This document shows, in pieces, positions 17,165-26,016 of a DNA stretch of 64,000 bases. The DNA lies in the NCBI RefSeq assembly GCF_900143075.1, contig NZ_FRCY01000005.1, forward strand, positions 1-64,000, in the 5' to 3' direction. The translations under genes were made by a program, and so were the position numbers. The notes below the pieces were generated by a model. That model made no database searches. It saw only the letters and a list, made by a program, of their open reading frames with translations, and was not told where the DNA came from. Positions within the stretch are counted from its first letter, which is position 1. Each line of letters starts with the position of its first letter. This stretch comes from Cyclobacterium lianum (GTDB taxonomy: Bacteria; Bacteroidota; Bacteroidia; Cytophagales; Cyclobacteriaceae).

Positions 17165-18250
17165 ATGAAATCAGATAAACTTATCATTGGTTCGGTCGCA
17201 CTTATGTTACTGGGTTGTTCGCATGCAGAACACCGACACCAGGAAGCGCCTACCTATATCACAACACGTCCAATTAAAAAGGATACGCTATATTACCAGG
17301 AATATGTCAGCCAGATTCATTCTATCCAGCACATCGAACTTCGGGCATTCGAAAGGGGATATTTGAATGAAATCTATGTTGACGAAGGACAGCTGGTAAA
17401 AAAAGGGCAGTTGCTTTTTCAGATTATGCCGGTCATTTACCAGGCCGAGGTACAAAAAGCGCTGGCAGAAGCCAAATTTGCTGCGTTGGAGTTTGAAAAC
17501 ACCAAAAGCCTGGCAGACAGCAATATTGTGTCACAAAATGAACTCGAACTGTCAGAAGCTACCCTACAGCAGGCAGAGGCATCCCTCAACCTGGCGAAAG
17601 CCCACCTCGCATTCACGGAAATCCGCGCTCCTTTTGACGGCATTGTGGGTCGGTTCAAGGATGTTCGGCTCGGTAGTCTGGTAGAAGAGGGCGAACTCCT
17701 GACCACGCTCTCCGACAACAGCAAGATGTGGGTATATTTCAATGTTCCGGAGGCGGAATACCTGGACTTTAGCATGAACGAAGCCCGGAAAAATCAATCA
17801 AAAGTGAAATTAAAGTTAGCCAATAACCGTCTTTTCGAAAGAGATGGGGTTGTGGAAACCATTGAGGCAGATTTTAACAATGAAACGGGAAACATTGCCT
17901 TCAGGGCTACTTTTTTAAACCCCGAACAGATTTTGAGAAATGGGCAAACCGGTAATATCATGCTGCCCACCTACCTGGAGGACGCGCTTCTGTTACCTCA
18001 AAAAGCAACCTTTGAAATCCTGGATAAAAAATACGTCTACACCGTGGCCGAAAATGGTCTTGTCCAGGCAAAAGAGATCATCACGGGCGCAGAAATTCCG
18101 CATACATACGAGGTATTGGAGGGATTGGGTGAAAACGATATGGTATTGGTAGAGGGACTCAGAAAAGTCAAAGAAGGCGATACCATCCGGTACAATTTTC
18201 TAGAGCCGCAGGAAATATTGCTTTCGCTCAGCAACCTGCACGCAGAATAA
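17165..18250 (+). CDS. RND efflux periplasmic adaptor (membrane-fusion lipoprotein)
   Basis: The 361-residue lipoprotein links the inner-membrane pump to the outer-membrane channel. The start at 17165 gives MKSDKLIIGSVALMLLGCSH with the lipobox LLGC; the longer frame from 17126 would bury this signal. The biotinyl-lipoyl halves are GYLNEIYVDEGQLVKKGQLL and FTEIRAPFDGIVGRF. Between them is the helical hairpin (residues about 85-140). The beta-barrel and membrane-proximal domains follow (KVKLKLANNRLFERDG, EILDKKYVYTVAENG). It is 23 bp before the pump gene and belongs to the three-gene operon. The family exports drugs, dyes or bile-like compounds; the substrate here is unknown. Confidence 0.9.
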   Translation: MKSDKLIIGSVALMLLGCSHAEHRHQEAPTYITTRPIKKDTLYYQEYVSQIHSIQHIELRAFERGYLNEIYVDEGQLVKKGQLLFQIMPVIYQAEVQKALAEAKFAALEFENTKSLADSNIVSQNELELSEATLQQAEASLNLAKAHLAFTEIRAPFDGIVGRFKDVRLGSLVEEGELLTTLSDNSKMWVYFNVPEAEYLDFSMNEARKNQSKVKLKLANNRLFERDGVVETIEADFNNETGNIAFRATFLNPEQILRNGQTGNIMLPTYLEDALLLPQKATFEILDKKYVYTVAENGLVQAKEIITGAEIPHTYEVLEGLGENDMVLVEGLRKVKEGDTIRYNFLEPQEILLSLSNLHAE

Positions 18251-18273
18251 GTAAGGACTTTAATCAAAACAAC

Positions 18274-21200
18274 ATGTTTAATAAATTTATTCAAAGGCCG
18301 GTCCTTGCCATGTCTATCTCCATTGCCATCGTGTTTCTGGGAATGTTGGCCATGTACAGCCGGCCGGTATCGCAGTTTCCTGAAATTGCCCCTCCCAGGG
18401 TCAACATTTTTATTGCCTACCCTGGCGCAAGTGCACAGGTATTGGTGGAGTCCACCCTTATCCCATTGGAAAGGGCGATCAACGGGGTACAAAACATGCA
18501 GTACATCATTTCCGATGCGACCAGTGCAGGGGAAGCAACGGTACAAATCGTATTTGAACCGGGTACCGACCCCAATGCAGCCGTAGTCAACGTCAAAACG
18601 AGGGTAGACCAGATCATGAACAACCTGCCCCCACTCGTGCAGCGGGAAGGGATCATCATTACGCCCATACAGCCGAGCATGCTCATGTATGTCAACCTTT
18701 ATAGTACTGATGACCGCGCAGATGAAAAATTTCTCTACAACTACGCTAACGTACATATTCTTCCCGAATTGCAGCGTATCAGCGGCATGGGACGGGCACA
18801 AATATTAGGTAGCAGACAGTATGCGATGCGGGTCTGGCTGCATCCGGACCGCATGAGAGCCTATAACCTTTCGACCGAGGAGATCATGAATGCATTGGAG
18901 GAACAAAGCGTCATCGGTCGACCAGGGCGATTGGGACAGGCTTCAGGAAAAACCGCACAATCGCTGGAATATGTATTGACCTACAAAGGTCGTTATAATA
19001 AACCGGAAGAATACGAAAACATCATCGTCAGGGCAAATCCTGACGGGGAAACGCTGAAATTAAAAGATATCGCAACTGTGGAGCTGGGCAGCGAGTTTTT
19101 CGATATTTACTCTACCAAAGACGGATATCCTGCCGCATCCATCGTCCTGAAGCAAAATTATGGAACCAATGCGAGCAAGGTGATCGAAGATGTCAAAGAA
19201 AAGCTCAGGGAACTGGAAGTCGACTTTCCTCCCGGAATGGCTTACGATATCAATTATGACGTATCAAAATTTGTTAATGCGTCCATTGATAAGGTAGTAC
19301 ACACCCTTGTGGAAGCATTTTTATTGGTTGCCCTGGTCGTGTTTCTATTTCTTGGCGATTGGCGCTCCACGTTGATACCCATCATTGCGGTACCGGTATC
19401 GTTGATCGGTGCATTTCTATTTATGCAGTTATTTGGGCTAACGATCAATCTAATCACGCTGTTTGCCCTGGTTTTGGCGATAGGAATTGTGGTAGACGAT
19501 GCCATCGTCGTTGTGGAAGCGGTACACGCCAAAATGGAAGAGACAAACCTCAGTCCGCTCAAGGCTGTAAAAAAAGTTCTCGGGGAAATAAGCGGAGCCA
19601 TCATTGCCATCACGCTTATCATGACGGCAGTATTTATTCCGATTGCATTTATGACAGGTCCGGTCGGCGTTTTCTACCGGCAGTTTTCCATCACCATGGC
19701 CAGTGCCATCGTGCTGTCAGGTATTATAGCACTCACCCTTACCCCGGTACTCTGTGCGATGATCTTAAAAAACACGCATGGCAAACGCCGCCGAAAAACG
19801 CCTGTCAACCTTTTCATCGACTGGTTTAACCGGAATTTTGAAAAGCTGACCGGAAGATATACCTACCTTTTGACACGCATTGTCGACCGCAAAATCATCA
19901 CTTTCGGGATTTTACTCGCATTCGGATATGGAATATTTTCTGTAAATCAATTTCTCCCTTCCGGATTTATTCCCAACGAGGATCAGGGCATGATCTACGC
20001 CATTATCCAAACGCCTCCCGGAAGTACCCTGGAGCGAACCAATGAGATCTCCCTGAAACTTCAGGAAATTGCGGAAGAAATTGAAGGTATTCAATCTGTT
20101 TCCTCTCTTGCAGGCTATGAAATCCTGACCGAAGGGAGGGGATCCAACGCTGGAACCTGTATCATTAACCTTAAAGACTGGTCAGAAAGAAGCCAATCGT
20201 TGCATGAAATTCTTGAGGAACTGGAAGAGAAGACCAGGGATTTAGGGGCAGTGATCGAATACTTCGAACCGCCGGCAGTGCCAGGATATGGCTCCTCGGA
20301 TGGTTTTTCACTCCGGCTTCTTGACAAAGGCAGCACCATAGACTATCAGGACTTCGATCGGGTAAATACCGAATTTATGGAAGCTCTTGAAAAGCGAAAA
20401 GAGCTGTCCGGTTTGTTTACCTTTTATGCTGCAAATTATCCACAATACGAACTGATCATAGACAACGAACGGGCGATGCAAAAAGGGGTGTCCATTGGCA
20501 AAGCAATGGAAAACCTGGACATACTGATAGGCAGTACCTATGAACAGGGTTTTACCCGGTTTAACACCTTTTTTAAAGTTTATACCCAGGCAGCTCCGGA
20601 ATACCGAAAAATGCCGGAGGATGTATTGAACCTGTTTATTAAAAATGACAAGGAAGAGATGGTCCCCTATTCCTCCTTTATGACGATGAAAAAAAATCAG
20701 GGGCCCAATGAAATCACCCGTTTCAACTTGTACACTTCCTCCTCTATCAGGGGAATTCCTGCAGCAGGATATACAAGCGGAGATGCTATACGGGCCATCC
20801 GGGAAGTCGCCGGGCAAATTCTTCCACAGGGCTATGACATAGCCTGGGAAGGCCTGTCCTATGATGAAGCCCATAGAGGCAATCAGGCATTGTACATCTT
20901 TATTATCGTTTTGATTTTTGTATATCTGGTTCTGGCTTCTCAATACGAAAGCTTTATCATACCTCTGGCTGTGATTGTGTCTCTACCTGCGGGCATATTT
21001 GGTTCGTTCTTATTGCTAGAAATGATGGGTCTGGCCAACGACATCTACGCACAAATTGGCTTGATCATGCTTGTTGGCCTACTGGGAAAAAATGCGGTAT
21101 TGATTGTGGAATTTGCCGTTCAACGCCACCAACAGGGAGCCACAGTGCTGGATGCAGCCATTGAAGGCGCCAGAGTAAGGTTTCGACCGATCTTAATGAC

Positions 21201-21516
21201 TTCCTTTGCCTTCATCGCTGGTTTGATTCCGCTGGTAATTGCAACGGGTCCAGGTGCTATCGGAAACCGGACGATCGGCGCTTCTGCATTGGGGGGGATG
21301 CTCTTTGGAACAGTATTCGGTGTCCTCATTGTGCCGGGTTTATTCTACATTTTCGGTCAGATTGCATCCGGAAGGAAGTTAATTCAGGACGAGGATGAAA
21401 ATCCTTTGACCGAATCCTTTGTAGAAGACCGTTCCGAAGCCTCCCTGATCAAGAAATTGGTAAAGCTGGGCCTGGTCTTTAGGGCCGTAAAACGAAAACA
21501 TCAGAAAAATGACTAA
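18274..21516 (+). CDS. RND multidrug efflux transporter, HAE1 (AcrB-like)
   Basis: The 1080-residue inner-membrane pump has twelve predicted helices in two repeats and two large periplasmic loops. It opens MFNKFIQRPVLAMSISIAIV, typical of the family. The proton-relay pair is intact in GIVVDDAIVVVEAVHAKM of the fourth helix (near residue 410). The second repeat carries GLLGKNAVLIVEFAVQ, with the conserved Lys and Asn near 933. The charged cytoplasmic tail of about 45 residues is ordinary. Its stop overlaps the start of the outer-membrane factor gene by 8 bp, so pump and channel are co-translated. Full length and motifs make the family call secure; substrates cannot be read from sequence. Confidence 0.95.
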   Translation: MFNKFIQRPVLAMSISIAIVFLGMLAMYSRPVSQFPEIAPPRVNIFIAYPGASAQVLVESTLIPLERAINGVQNMQYIISDATSAGEATVQIVFEPGTDPNAAVVNVKTRVDQIMNNLPPLVQREGIIITPIQPSMLMYVNLYSTDDRADEKFLYNYANVHILPELQRISGMGRAQILGSRQYAMRVWLHPDRMRAYNLSTEEIMNALEEQSVIGRPGRLGQASGKTAQSLEYVLTYKGRYNKPEEYENIIVRANPDGETLKLKDIATVELGSEFFDIYSTKDGYPAASIVLKQNYGTNASKVIEDVKEKLRELEVDFPPGMAYDINYDVSKFVNASIDKVVHTLVEAFLLVALVVFLFLGDWRSTLIPIIAVPVSLIGAFLFMQLFGLTINLITLFALVLAIGIVVDDAIVVVEAVHAKMEETNLSPLKAVKKVLGEISGAIIAITLIMTAVFIPIAFMTGPVGVFYRQFSITMASAIVLSGIIALTLTPVLCAMILKNTHGKRRRKTPVNLFIDWFNRNFEKLTGRYTYLLTRIVDRKIITFGILLAFGYGIFSVNQFLPSGFIPNEDQGMIYAIIQTPPGSTLERTNEISLKLQEIAEEIEGIQSVSSLAGYEILTEGRGSNAGTCIINLKDWSERSQSLHEILEELEEKTRDLGAVIEYFEPPAVPGYGSSDGFSLRLLDKGSTIDYQDFDRVNTEFMEALEKRKELSGLFTFYAANYPQYELIIDNERAMQKGVSIGKAMENLDILIGSTYEQGFTRFNTFFKVYTQAAPEYRKMPEDVLNLFIKNDKEEMVPYSSFMTMKKNQGPNEITRFNLYTSSSIRGIPAAGYTSGDAIRAIREVAGQILPQGYDIAWEGLSYDEAHRGNQALYIFIIVLIFVYLVLASQYESFIIPLAVIVSLPAGIFGSFLLLEMMGLANDIYAQIGLIMLVGLLGKNAVLIVEFAVQRHQQGATVLDAAIEGARVRFRPILMTSFAFIAGLIPLVIATGPGAIGNRTIGASALGGMLFGTVFGVLIVPGLFYIFGQIASGRKLIQDEDENPLTESFVEDRSEASLIKKLVKLGLVFRAVKRKHQKND

Positions 21517-22939
21517 TCAGTATTTGTATAAAATCATTATCATCCTCTTTATTTTGCTGCTTGCATTGGGTTGCAATGTCCCGCAAAAAGCGATGAAAAT
21601 CCCAAACCTGGAGGTTCCCGAAAGTTATCAGCATGCAAAAGATACGACCAATAGCGGGCAGATGGATTGGAGAGCCTATTATGAAGACGAATTGTTGATT
21701 GCGCTCATCGATACGGCGCTAAAAAACAATCAGGAGCTGACCATTTTAGCTCAGGAAATTGAAATCAGCAGAGCGGAGGTACGCTCCAGAAAAGGTGAGT
21801 ACCTACCTTTTGCTGAAATCCGGGCTGGTCTGGGGCTGGAAAAGGAGGGGCGGTATACCCGCTTCGGAGCTGTTGACGAACAGCTCGAGATCCGCGAGGG
21901 CCAACATTTTCCGGATCCCCTTTCAGATGTAATGGTAGGATTGTTTTCCACCTGGGAGATTGATATCTGGAAAAAACTACACCGGGCAAAACGCGCTGCC
22001 GCATCACGCTACCTGGCCAGCACCGAAGGGAGGAATTTCATGGTTTCACAACTCATCGCAGAAATCTCTGAATCCTACTTTGAGCTAATGGTATTGGATA
22101 AACTACTTGAAATACTAGAACAAAATGTCGGGATTCAATCTGAAGCTGTCAGGGTGGTACGGCAACAAAAGTCTGCAGCCAGGTTATCCCAACTGGCCGT
22201 CAATCGATTTGAAGCCCAATTGCTAAATACAAAAAACCTGCAATACGACGTAAAACAACAAATCGTAGAGGCCGAAAACCGATTGAAATTTCTAAGCGGA
22301 AAGTTCGAGGCGCCCATTATTCGAAAATCACTGGATTCCAGCGATATCGGAATTGATGACATCCGTTCCGGAATACCGGCTCAACTGCTGGTAAACCGGC
22401 CTGATGTCCGGCAGGCGGAATTGGAACTGGCCGCCGCCAATCTGGATGTACAGGTGGCACGGGCAAATTTCCTACCCAGTCTTGGAATCAAAGCAGGAGT
22501 CGGTTTTCGTACTTTTGCCCCTGCTTTCCTGCTACAACCGGAATCTATACTCTATAATATTGCAGGGGATATCATAGCACCACTGGTGAACCGAAATGCC
22601 ATAAAGGCAGCGTATACAAGTGCCAGCGCCAGACAGGTACAGGCAGCAGTTCATTACGAGCAGACGATCCTTCGGGCTTACACCGATGTGCTCAACCAGG
22701 TTTCAAAAGTAGATAACTACACTAACAGTTATACAACCAAATCCAGGGAAGTCGACTTGTTGGTAGAGTCCGTTTCTATCGCCAATAACCTTTTTAATGC
22801 CGCGAGGGCAGATTATGCCGAGGTCTTATTGACGCAGCGGGAGGCTCTTGAAGCGAAAATGGACTTGTTGGAGATTCAATTGCAACAAATGCATACCAAG
22901 GTTCATCTGTACCGGTCTCTTGGAGGAGGTTGGAATTAA
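21509..22939 (+). CDS. Outer-membrane efflux lipoprotein (NodT/OprM family)
   Basis: The 476-residue protein forms the trimeric outer-membrane tunnel for the RND pump encoded upstream. The signal ends in the lipobox LALGC, so the mature N-terminus is Cys22. Two OEP repeats follow. The first has NNQELTILAQEIEISRAEV and the second NRPDVRQAELELAAANLDVQ, with PSLGIKAGVG after it; the Arg-Pro-Asp motif is diagnostic. The length is normal for the family. It overlaps the pump gene by 8 bp, and a terminator lies 57 bp after its stop, closing the operon. Confidence 0.92.
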   Translation: MTNQYLYKIIIILFILLLALGCNVPQKAMKIPNLEVPESYQHAKDTTNSGQMDWRAYYEDELLIALIDTALKNNQELTILAQEIEISRAEVRSRKGEYLPFAEIRAGLGLEKEGRYTRFGAVDEQLEIREGQHFPDPLSDVMVGLFSTWEIDIWKKLHRAKRAAASRYLASTEGRNFMVSQLIAEISESYFELMVLDKLLEILEQNVGIQSEAVRVVRQQKSAARLSQLAVNRFEAQLLNTKNLQYDVKQQIVEAENRLKFLSGKFEAPIIRKSLDSSDIGIDDIRSGIPAQLLVNRPDVRQAELELAAANLDVQVARANFLPSLGIKAGVGFRTFAPAFLLQPESILYNIAGDIIAPLVNRNAIKAAYTSASARQVQAAVHYEQTILRAYTDVLNQVSKVDNYTNSYTTKSREVDLLVESVSIANNLFNAARADYAEVLLTQREALEAKMDLLEIQLQQMHTKVHLYRSLGGGWN

Positions 22940-22996
22940 TGCCAAAATAAAAATGGCAATTCACTGGCCTGCGTTTTACCGGTACTCCACAACTAT

Positions 22997-23036
22997 AGTC
23001 CCTCCCCTCAATTGCAGTTTAAGTGGAGGGACTTTT
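22997..23036 (+). terminator. Terminator of the RND operon
   Basis: AGTCCCTCC (22997-23005) pairs with GGAGGGACT (23025-23033) around a 19-nt loop and is followed by TTTT. It lies 57 bp after the outer-membrane factor gene. Confidence 0.75.
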
Positions 23037-23172
23037 CATTCCCCGGGCAGGTTTCTTCGCATAATAGCAAGCGCAGACCTCCCTGGAAACGACATTGCAA
23101 ATGTCGAACAGCACGAATGAGCACACAGCTATCTCCGCAATACTATTTAAAGTATTTCAGTCTTCCTTTTGT

Positions 23173-23305
23173 AAGACATAGAGGGGGTCAAACCCTCGTG
23201 GCATCATTTATGGTGTGTCTTTTGGAGGTACCTGAGAGACAGGCAGGGAGAAAAAGCACATAACCCTGCTCTACAGGCGGTTTGGGGGAGAACACCTCCC
23301 TTTTT
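23173..23305 (+). ncRNA. Candidate structured RNA ending in a terminator
   Basis: Several nested stems can be drawn. AAGACA (23173-23178) pairs with TGTCTT (23216-23221) and encloses two hairpins, GAGGG/CCCTC (23181-23197) and CATCA/TGGTG (23202-23215), as in a three-way junction. Hairpin CCTG-AGAGA-CAGG (23231-23243) and stem GCAGGG/CCCTGC (23243-23269) follow. GGGAG-AACAC-CTCCC with T5 (23286-23305) is a compact intrinsic terminator. The RNA lies in a 430-bp gap between the efflux operon and the DUF305 gene. It could be a small RNA, or a leader with a terminator switch for the DUF305-DUF421 pair. I do not recognise a known riboswitch class. A 49-codon frame (23117-23263) crosses it and looks accidental. 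Confidence 0.4.
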
Positions 23306-23370
23306 ATAAAAAAATTCTGCTCAGGCTAAGAGCAGCCGGGCTTGTATTTGAATGTTAAACCCAATTTGCT

Positions 23371-23829
23371 ATGAAAAACGCCCCTTACACCAAATTCGTT
23401 TTGATGCTGGCCTGCTCGGCCATTTCCATGTACATCACCATGTATTTCAACACTTATGAGCTAAGCCATGTGTTTTTTAGCTGGACCAGGATGTACATGA
23501 CTCTGATTGGAATAGGCGGCATGGCCATCATCATGTTTTTGTTTATGAAGAAGATGTATACCAACAAGCAAAAAAATGCGGCTATTGTCCTGCTGAGCCT
23601 CTTGATGATGGCATGCTCCACCTTTTTGGTAAGACAGCAGGTACCAATCGGCGACCTGAAATGGATGCGGGCGATGATACCCCATCATTCCATAGCCATC
23701 CTGACCAGTAAACGCGCAGAACTCAAAGACCCGGAAGTGAAAAAATTAGCCGATGAAATCATCAAAGCCCAGGAAAGAGAGATAGCCGAGATGAAAGCGA
23801 TGATCAAACGATTAGAAAATAATCAATAG
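23371..23829 (+). CDS. DUF305 membrane protein
   Basis: The 152-residue protein has three membrane helices in its first 90 residues (FVLMLACSAISMYITMYF, MTLIGIGGMAIIMFLFM, AAIVLLSLLMMACSTFLV). A DUF305 helical domain follows, marked by MRAMIPHHSIAILTSKRA near residue 105 and ADEIIKAQEREIAEMKAMI. The HH pair is characteristic of DUF305, a ferritin-like four-helix fold often found in metal-handling contexts; the biochemical role is not established. It is 6 bp before a DUF421 gene and both probably share a transcript. The candidate structured RNA with a terminator lies just upstream and could control it. Confidence 0.8.
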   Translation: MKNAPYTKFVLMLACSAISMYITMYFNTYELSHVFFSWTRMYMTLIGIGGMAIIMFLFMKKMYTNKQKNAAIVLLSLLMMACSTFLVRQQVPIGDLKWMRAMIPHHSIAILTSKRAELKDPEVKKLADEIIKAQEREIAEMKAMIKRLENNQ

Positions 23830-23835
23830 GGAAAG

Positions 23836-24357
23836 ATGGAAAATATTTGGTTTGACAACTGGGAAAGCCTGACCCGAACGATTTGTTTAACTACCCTGGG
23901 ATACATTGCCATGGTGGTGTTATTGAGGATTTCAGGTAAAAGGACCCTAACTAAAATGAATGCCTTTGATTTTGTGGTCACCATTGCCTTAGGCTCCTGC
24001 CTGGCCAGCGTGGCCTTAAACAAAAACATACCCCTGGCCGATGGGGTAACGGCCATTGGTCTGTTTATCGCCTTCCAGTTTCTATTAACCTGGCTGTCTG
24101 TCCGGATAAAGACCATTAAGAAATTAATTACCAGTAGTCCCTCCTTACTGTTCTACAAAGGTGAATTTCTATATCCGGCCATGAAAAAAGAGCGAATCAC
24201 CATAGAGGAGATTTATAGCAAAGGCCGGCAGGAAGGCATGGCCAGCCTGGATGAAGTCGATATGATTATTTTAGAAACTACCGGTGACATCACCATTATC
24301 GAAAAGGCCATTGGGGGTCAGAAATCTACCTATGAAAATGTTAAGGTAGCCACTTGA
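23836..24357 (+). CDS. DUF421 (YetF-like) membrane protein
   Basis: The 173-residue protein has three membrane helices (about 16-33, 48-64 and 68-90), with the diagnostic RISGKRTLTKMNAFDFVVTIALGS between the first two. A short cytoplasmic alpha/beta domain follows (LFYKGEFLYPAMKKERITIEEI, EVDMIILETTGDITII). This is the complete YetF/DUF421 layout, but the tail beyond is shorter than in Bacillus YetF. Function is unknown; homologues are linked to envelope stress in spore-formers. The gene is spaced 6 bp from the DUF305 gene. A convergent gene begins 74 bp downstream without a clear terminator. Confidence 0.85.
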   Translation: MENIWFDNWESLTRTICLTTLGYIAMVVLLRISGKRTLTKMNAFDFVVTIALGSCLASVALNKNIPLADGVTAIGLFIAFQFLLTWLSVRIKTIKKLITSSPSLLFYKGEFLYPAMKKERITIEEIYSKGRQEGMASLDEVDMIILETTGDITIIEKAIGGQKSTYENVKVAT

Positions 24358-24431
24358 AACAACATCTCTAATCGAAGGCGCTTGGGTGTAAATGGATATC
24401 TTCTGACCTCAAAGGGCTATCTTTTGCATGG

Positions 24432-25682
24432 CTACCGGTTCAACGGATATTCATTGATCCAATGAAATCCCCTACTCAGCAGGAAGTAGTCTGACTTCAT
24501 TTTCCGCTTTGCCTTAAGCGTAAATTGCTCATCGCCGAAAGTGGCTGCCAGTTGATATTCCTCCCCCTCTTCCCGCAAATGCAAGGTCGGTGTATCCTTC
24601 CCTTCAGCTGAACCCGATAGGGAAATCACACCGTTTTCCCCAACTTCTACTATGGAATAATAGGATTTATCTCCGGAAACCCGCTCTATGAGGAGCCTTT
24701 TTCCGTCCAGAATCACCCTCGCCCATTTGGCATCGGACTTGAGGTCTACCATATCATCACCATCACTAAGAATTTCATACGCTCCCTCCCAGGGATTATC
24801 GAAACTCCTGTAGGATTGGGATAGCACATGACCTACCAGCATGCTTACCGGCACAAACACCACCATGTAAAATTTCACCAATAGGTAAGCCCATTTCTTT
24901 TTCGGGGACAAAAAAGTTCGGGGCTGGTAGCTCAATTGTCCCGGTCTATGAAGGACAAGCAGGCGGAATAACTGCTTTATATAGGGAGCAAGGATCAGTA
25001 CCGAAAATAGCAACAGATGTGAAGAAAGGATTTTCACAGGAACGTCAAAGGAGAAATTGACCAGCACAATATTTGTTACCACAGCCATGGAAAGCAAGGC
25101 ACCGACAACGACTGTTCGCCGGAAAAGTAAAAGCCCGCCGGCCATAATCTCAGTAATCCCCATAAAGGCTTTGTACAAGTCGGAATATCCGAAAAACCGC
25201 CAGGCCAGTCCCATGGGAGAAAAATCGCCAAAAGATTGTTCCATGGAGATGAGGCTGGGACCGGGGAATTGCCCGATCAGGAATTTGGCTACACCATATT
25301 CGATCAGTGTGATGCCTACAAAATACCGGGCATAGACGATCATTGCCGGGTAGGCCTTCTGAATCCAGCCAGCCTTCTTGCGGAACGCAAAGAGTACCAC
25401 CGCCAAAAGCAGGGACAAAAGGGTGCGTGTGATCAGAAAGACATAGTCGAAGCTCGTGTCCCCACTTCCCCTTCCCCCGTCATAGGCAAGGTTTTCTATT
25501 CCCGGCAATTGCCTGCCTACAAAATAGTTCAGCGACTCCATCAACCGGGAAAAAGGAATCCCTATCCATTCATAGGCAAAGGGAATGTACCTCAGGGGAA
25601 AGGGGAAAATAAAGAAGAAGACGTATCCTGCTAGCCAAAGCAGGAAAAACCGGCTCAATGTGCTTGTTTTTTCAGTATTCAT
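24432..25682 (-). CDS. DoxX-like multi-pass membrane protein with C-terminal soluble domain
   Basis: The 416-residue protein carries about seven membrane helices in the first 290 residues, including YFVGITLIEYGVAKFLIGQF and DLYKAFMGITEIMAGGLLLF. These resemble the DoxX/DoxD helical bundle. The last 110 residues form a beta-rich domain outside the membrane (YEILSDGDDMVDLKSDAKWARVILDG). The combination is found in Bacteroidota as an uncharacterised membrane protein. No operon partners are seen: the neighbours are a convergent DUF421 gene and a repeat-bearing gap. Function is unknown; quinone-linked redox activity is known only for some distant DoxX proteins. Confidence 0.6.
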   Translation of the reverse strand: MNTEKTSTLSRFFLLWLAGYVFFFIFPFPLRYIPFAYEWIGIPFSRLMESLNYFVGRQLPGIENLAYDGGRGSGDTSFDYVFLITRTLLSLLLAVVLFAFRKKAGWIQKAYPAMIVYARYFVGITLIEYGVAKFLIGQFPGPSLISMEQSFGDFSPMGLAWRFFGYSDLYKAFMGITEIMAGGLLLFRRTVVVGALLSMAVVTNIVLVNFSFDVPVKILSSHLLLFSVLILAPYIKQLFRLLVLHRPGQLSYQPRTFLSPKKKWAYLLVKFYMVVFVPVSMLVGHVLSQSYRSFDNPWEGAYEILSDGDDMVDLKSDAKWARVILDGKRLLIERVSGDKSYYSIVEVGENGVISLSGSAEGKDTPTLHLREEGEEYQLAATFGDEQFTLKAKRKMKSDYFLLSRGFHWINEYPLNR

Positions 25683-25812
25683 AGGCTGCTGGCTAATTGT
25701 ATGGGTGAAACACCTAATTCAGCAACTAAAATACCTAATAAAACTTAAGCATCTACTACAATTAACGGAGATTAACAATTTTCCGGCTTTATTTTTGGCT
25801 GCGGTCCGGCCC

Positions 25813-25872
25813 AGCCAGCTCCGCAGGATTTGTATTCCCGTCTTACAGATAAAGCGGATTTGTAATCCACAG
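25813..25872 (+). repeat. Paired REP-like palindromes, copy 2
   Basis: CAGGATTTGTATTCCCG (25824-25840) and GCGGATTTGTAATCCAC (25854-25870) start 30 nt apart and follow GCTCCGC, as in copy 1 near 16460. The 334-bp gap 25683-26016 around it holds no convincing gene. The pairs are degenerate, so neither copy is likely to be mobile now. Confidence 0.6.
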
Positions 25873-26016
25873 GTATGTTTACAACCTCTGCTACATAGGT
25901 GCTGCAAAAAATTTGAAATACCCAAAAATCCCCTTGGCCTCCATTTCCAGGGGCGATCTGGACACCCGCTATTTGGCAGCTAAGGTAAAAACCTCTTCAA
26001 GCACATTCCAGGGAGA

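Noticed and set aside
23117-23263. A 49-codon frame within the candidate RNA
   Set aside because: It crosses stable stems and has no recognisable protein pattern.
23173-23305. TPP or other known riboswitch
   Set aside because: CTGAGA occurs, but the other conserved blocks of the TPP element are missing and no other class matches.
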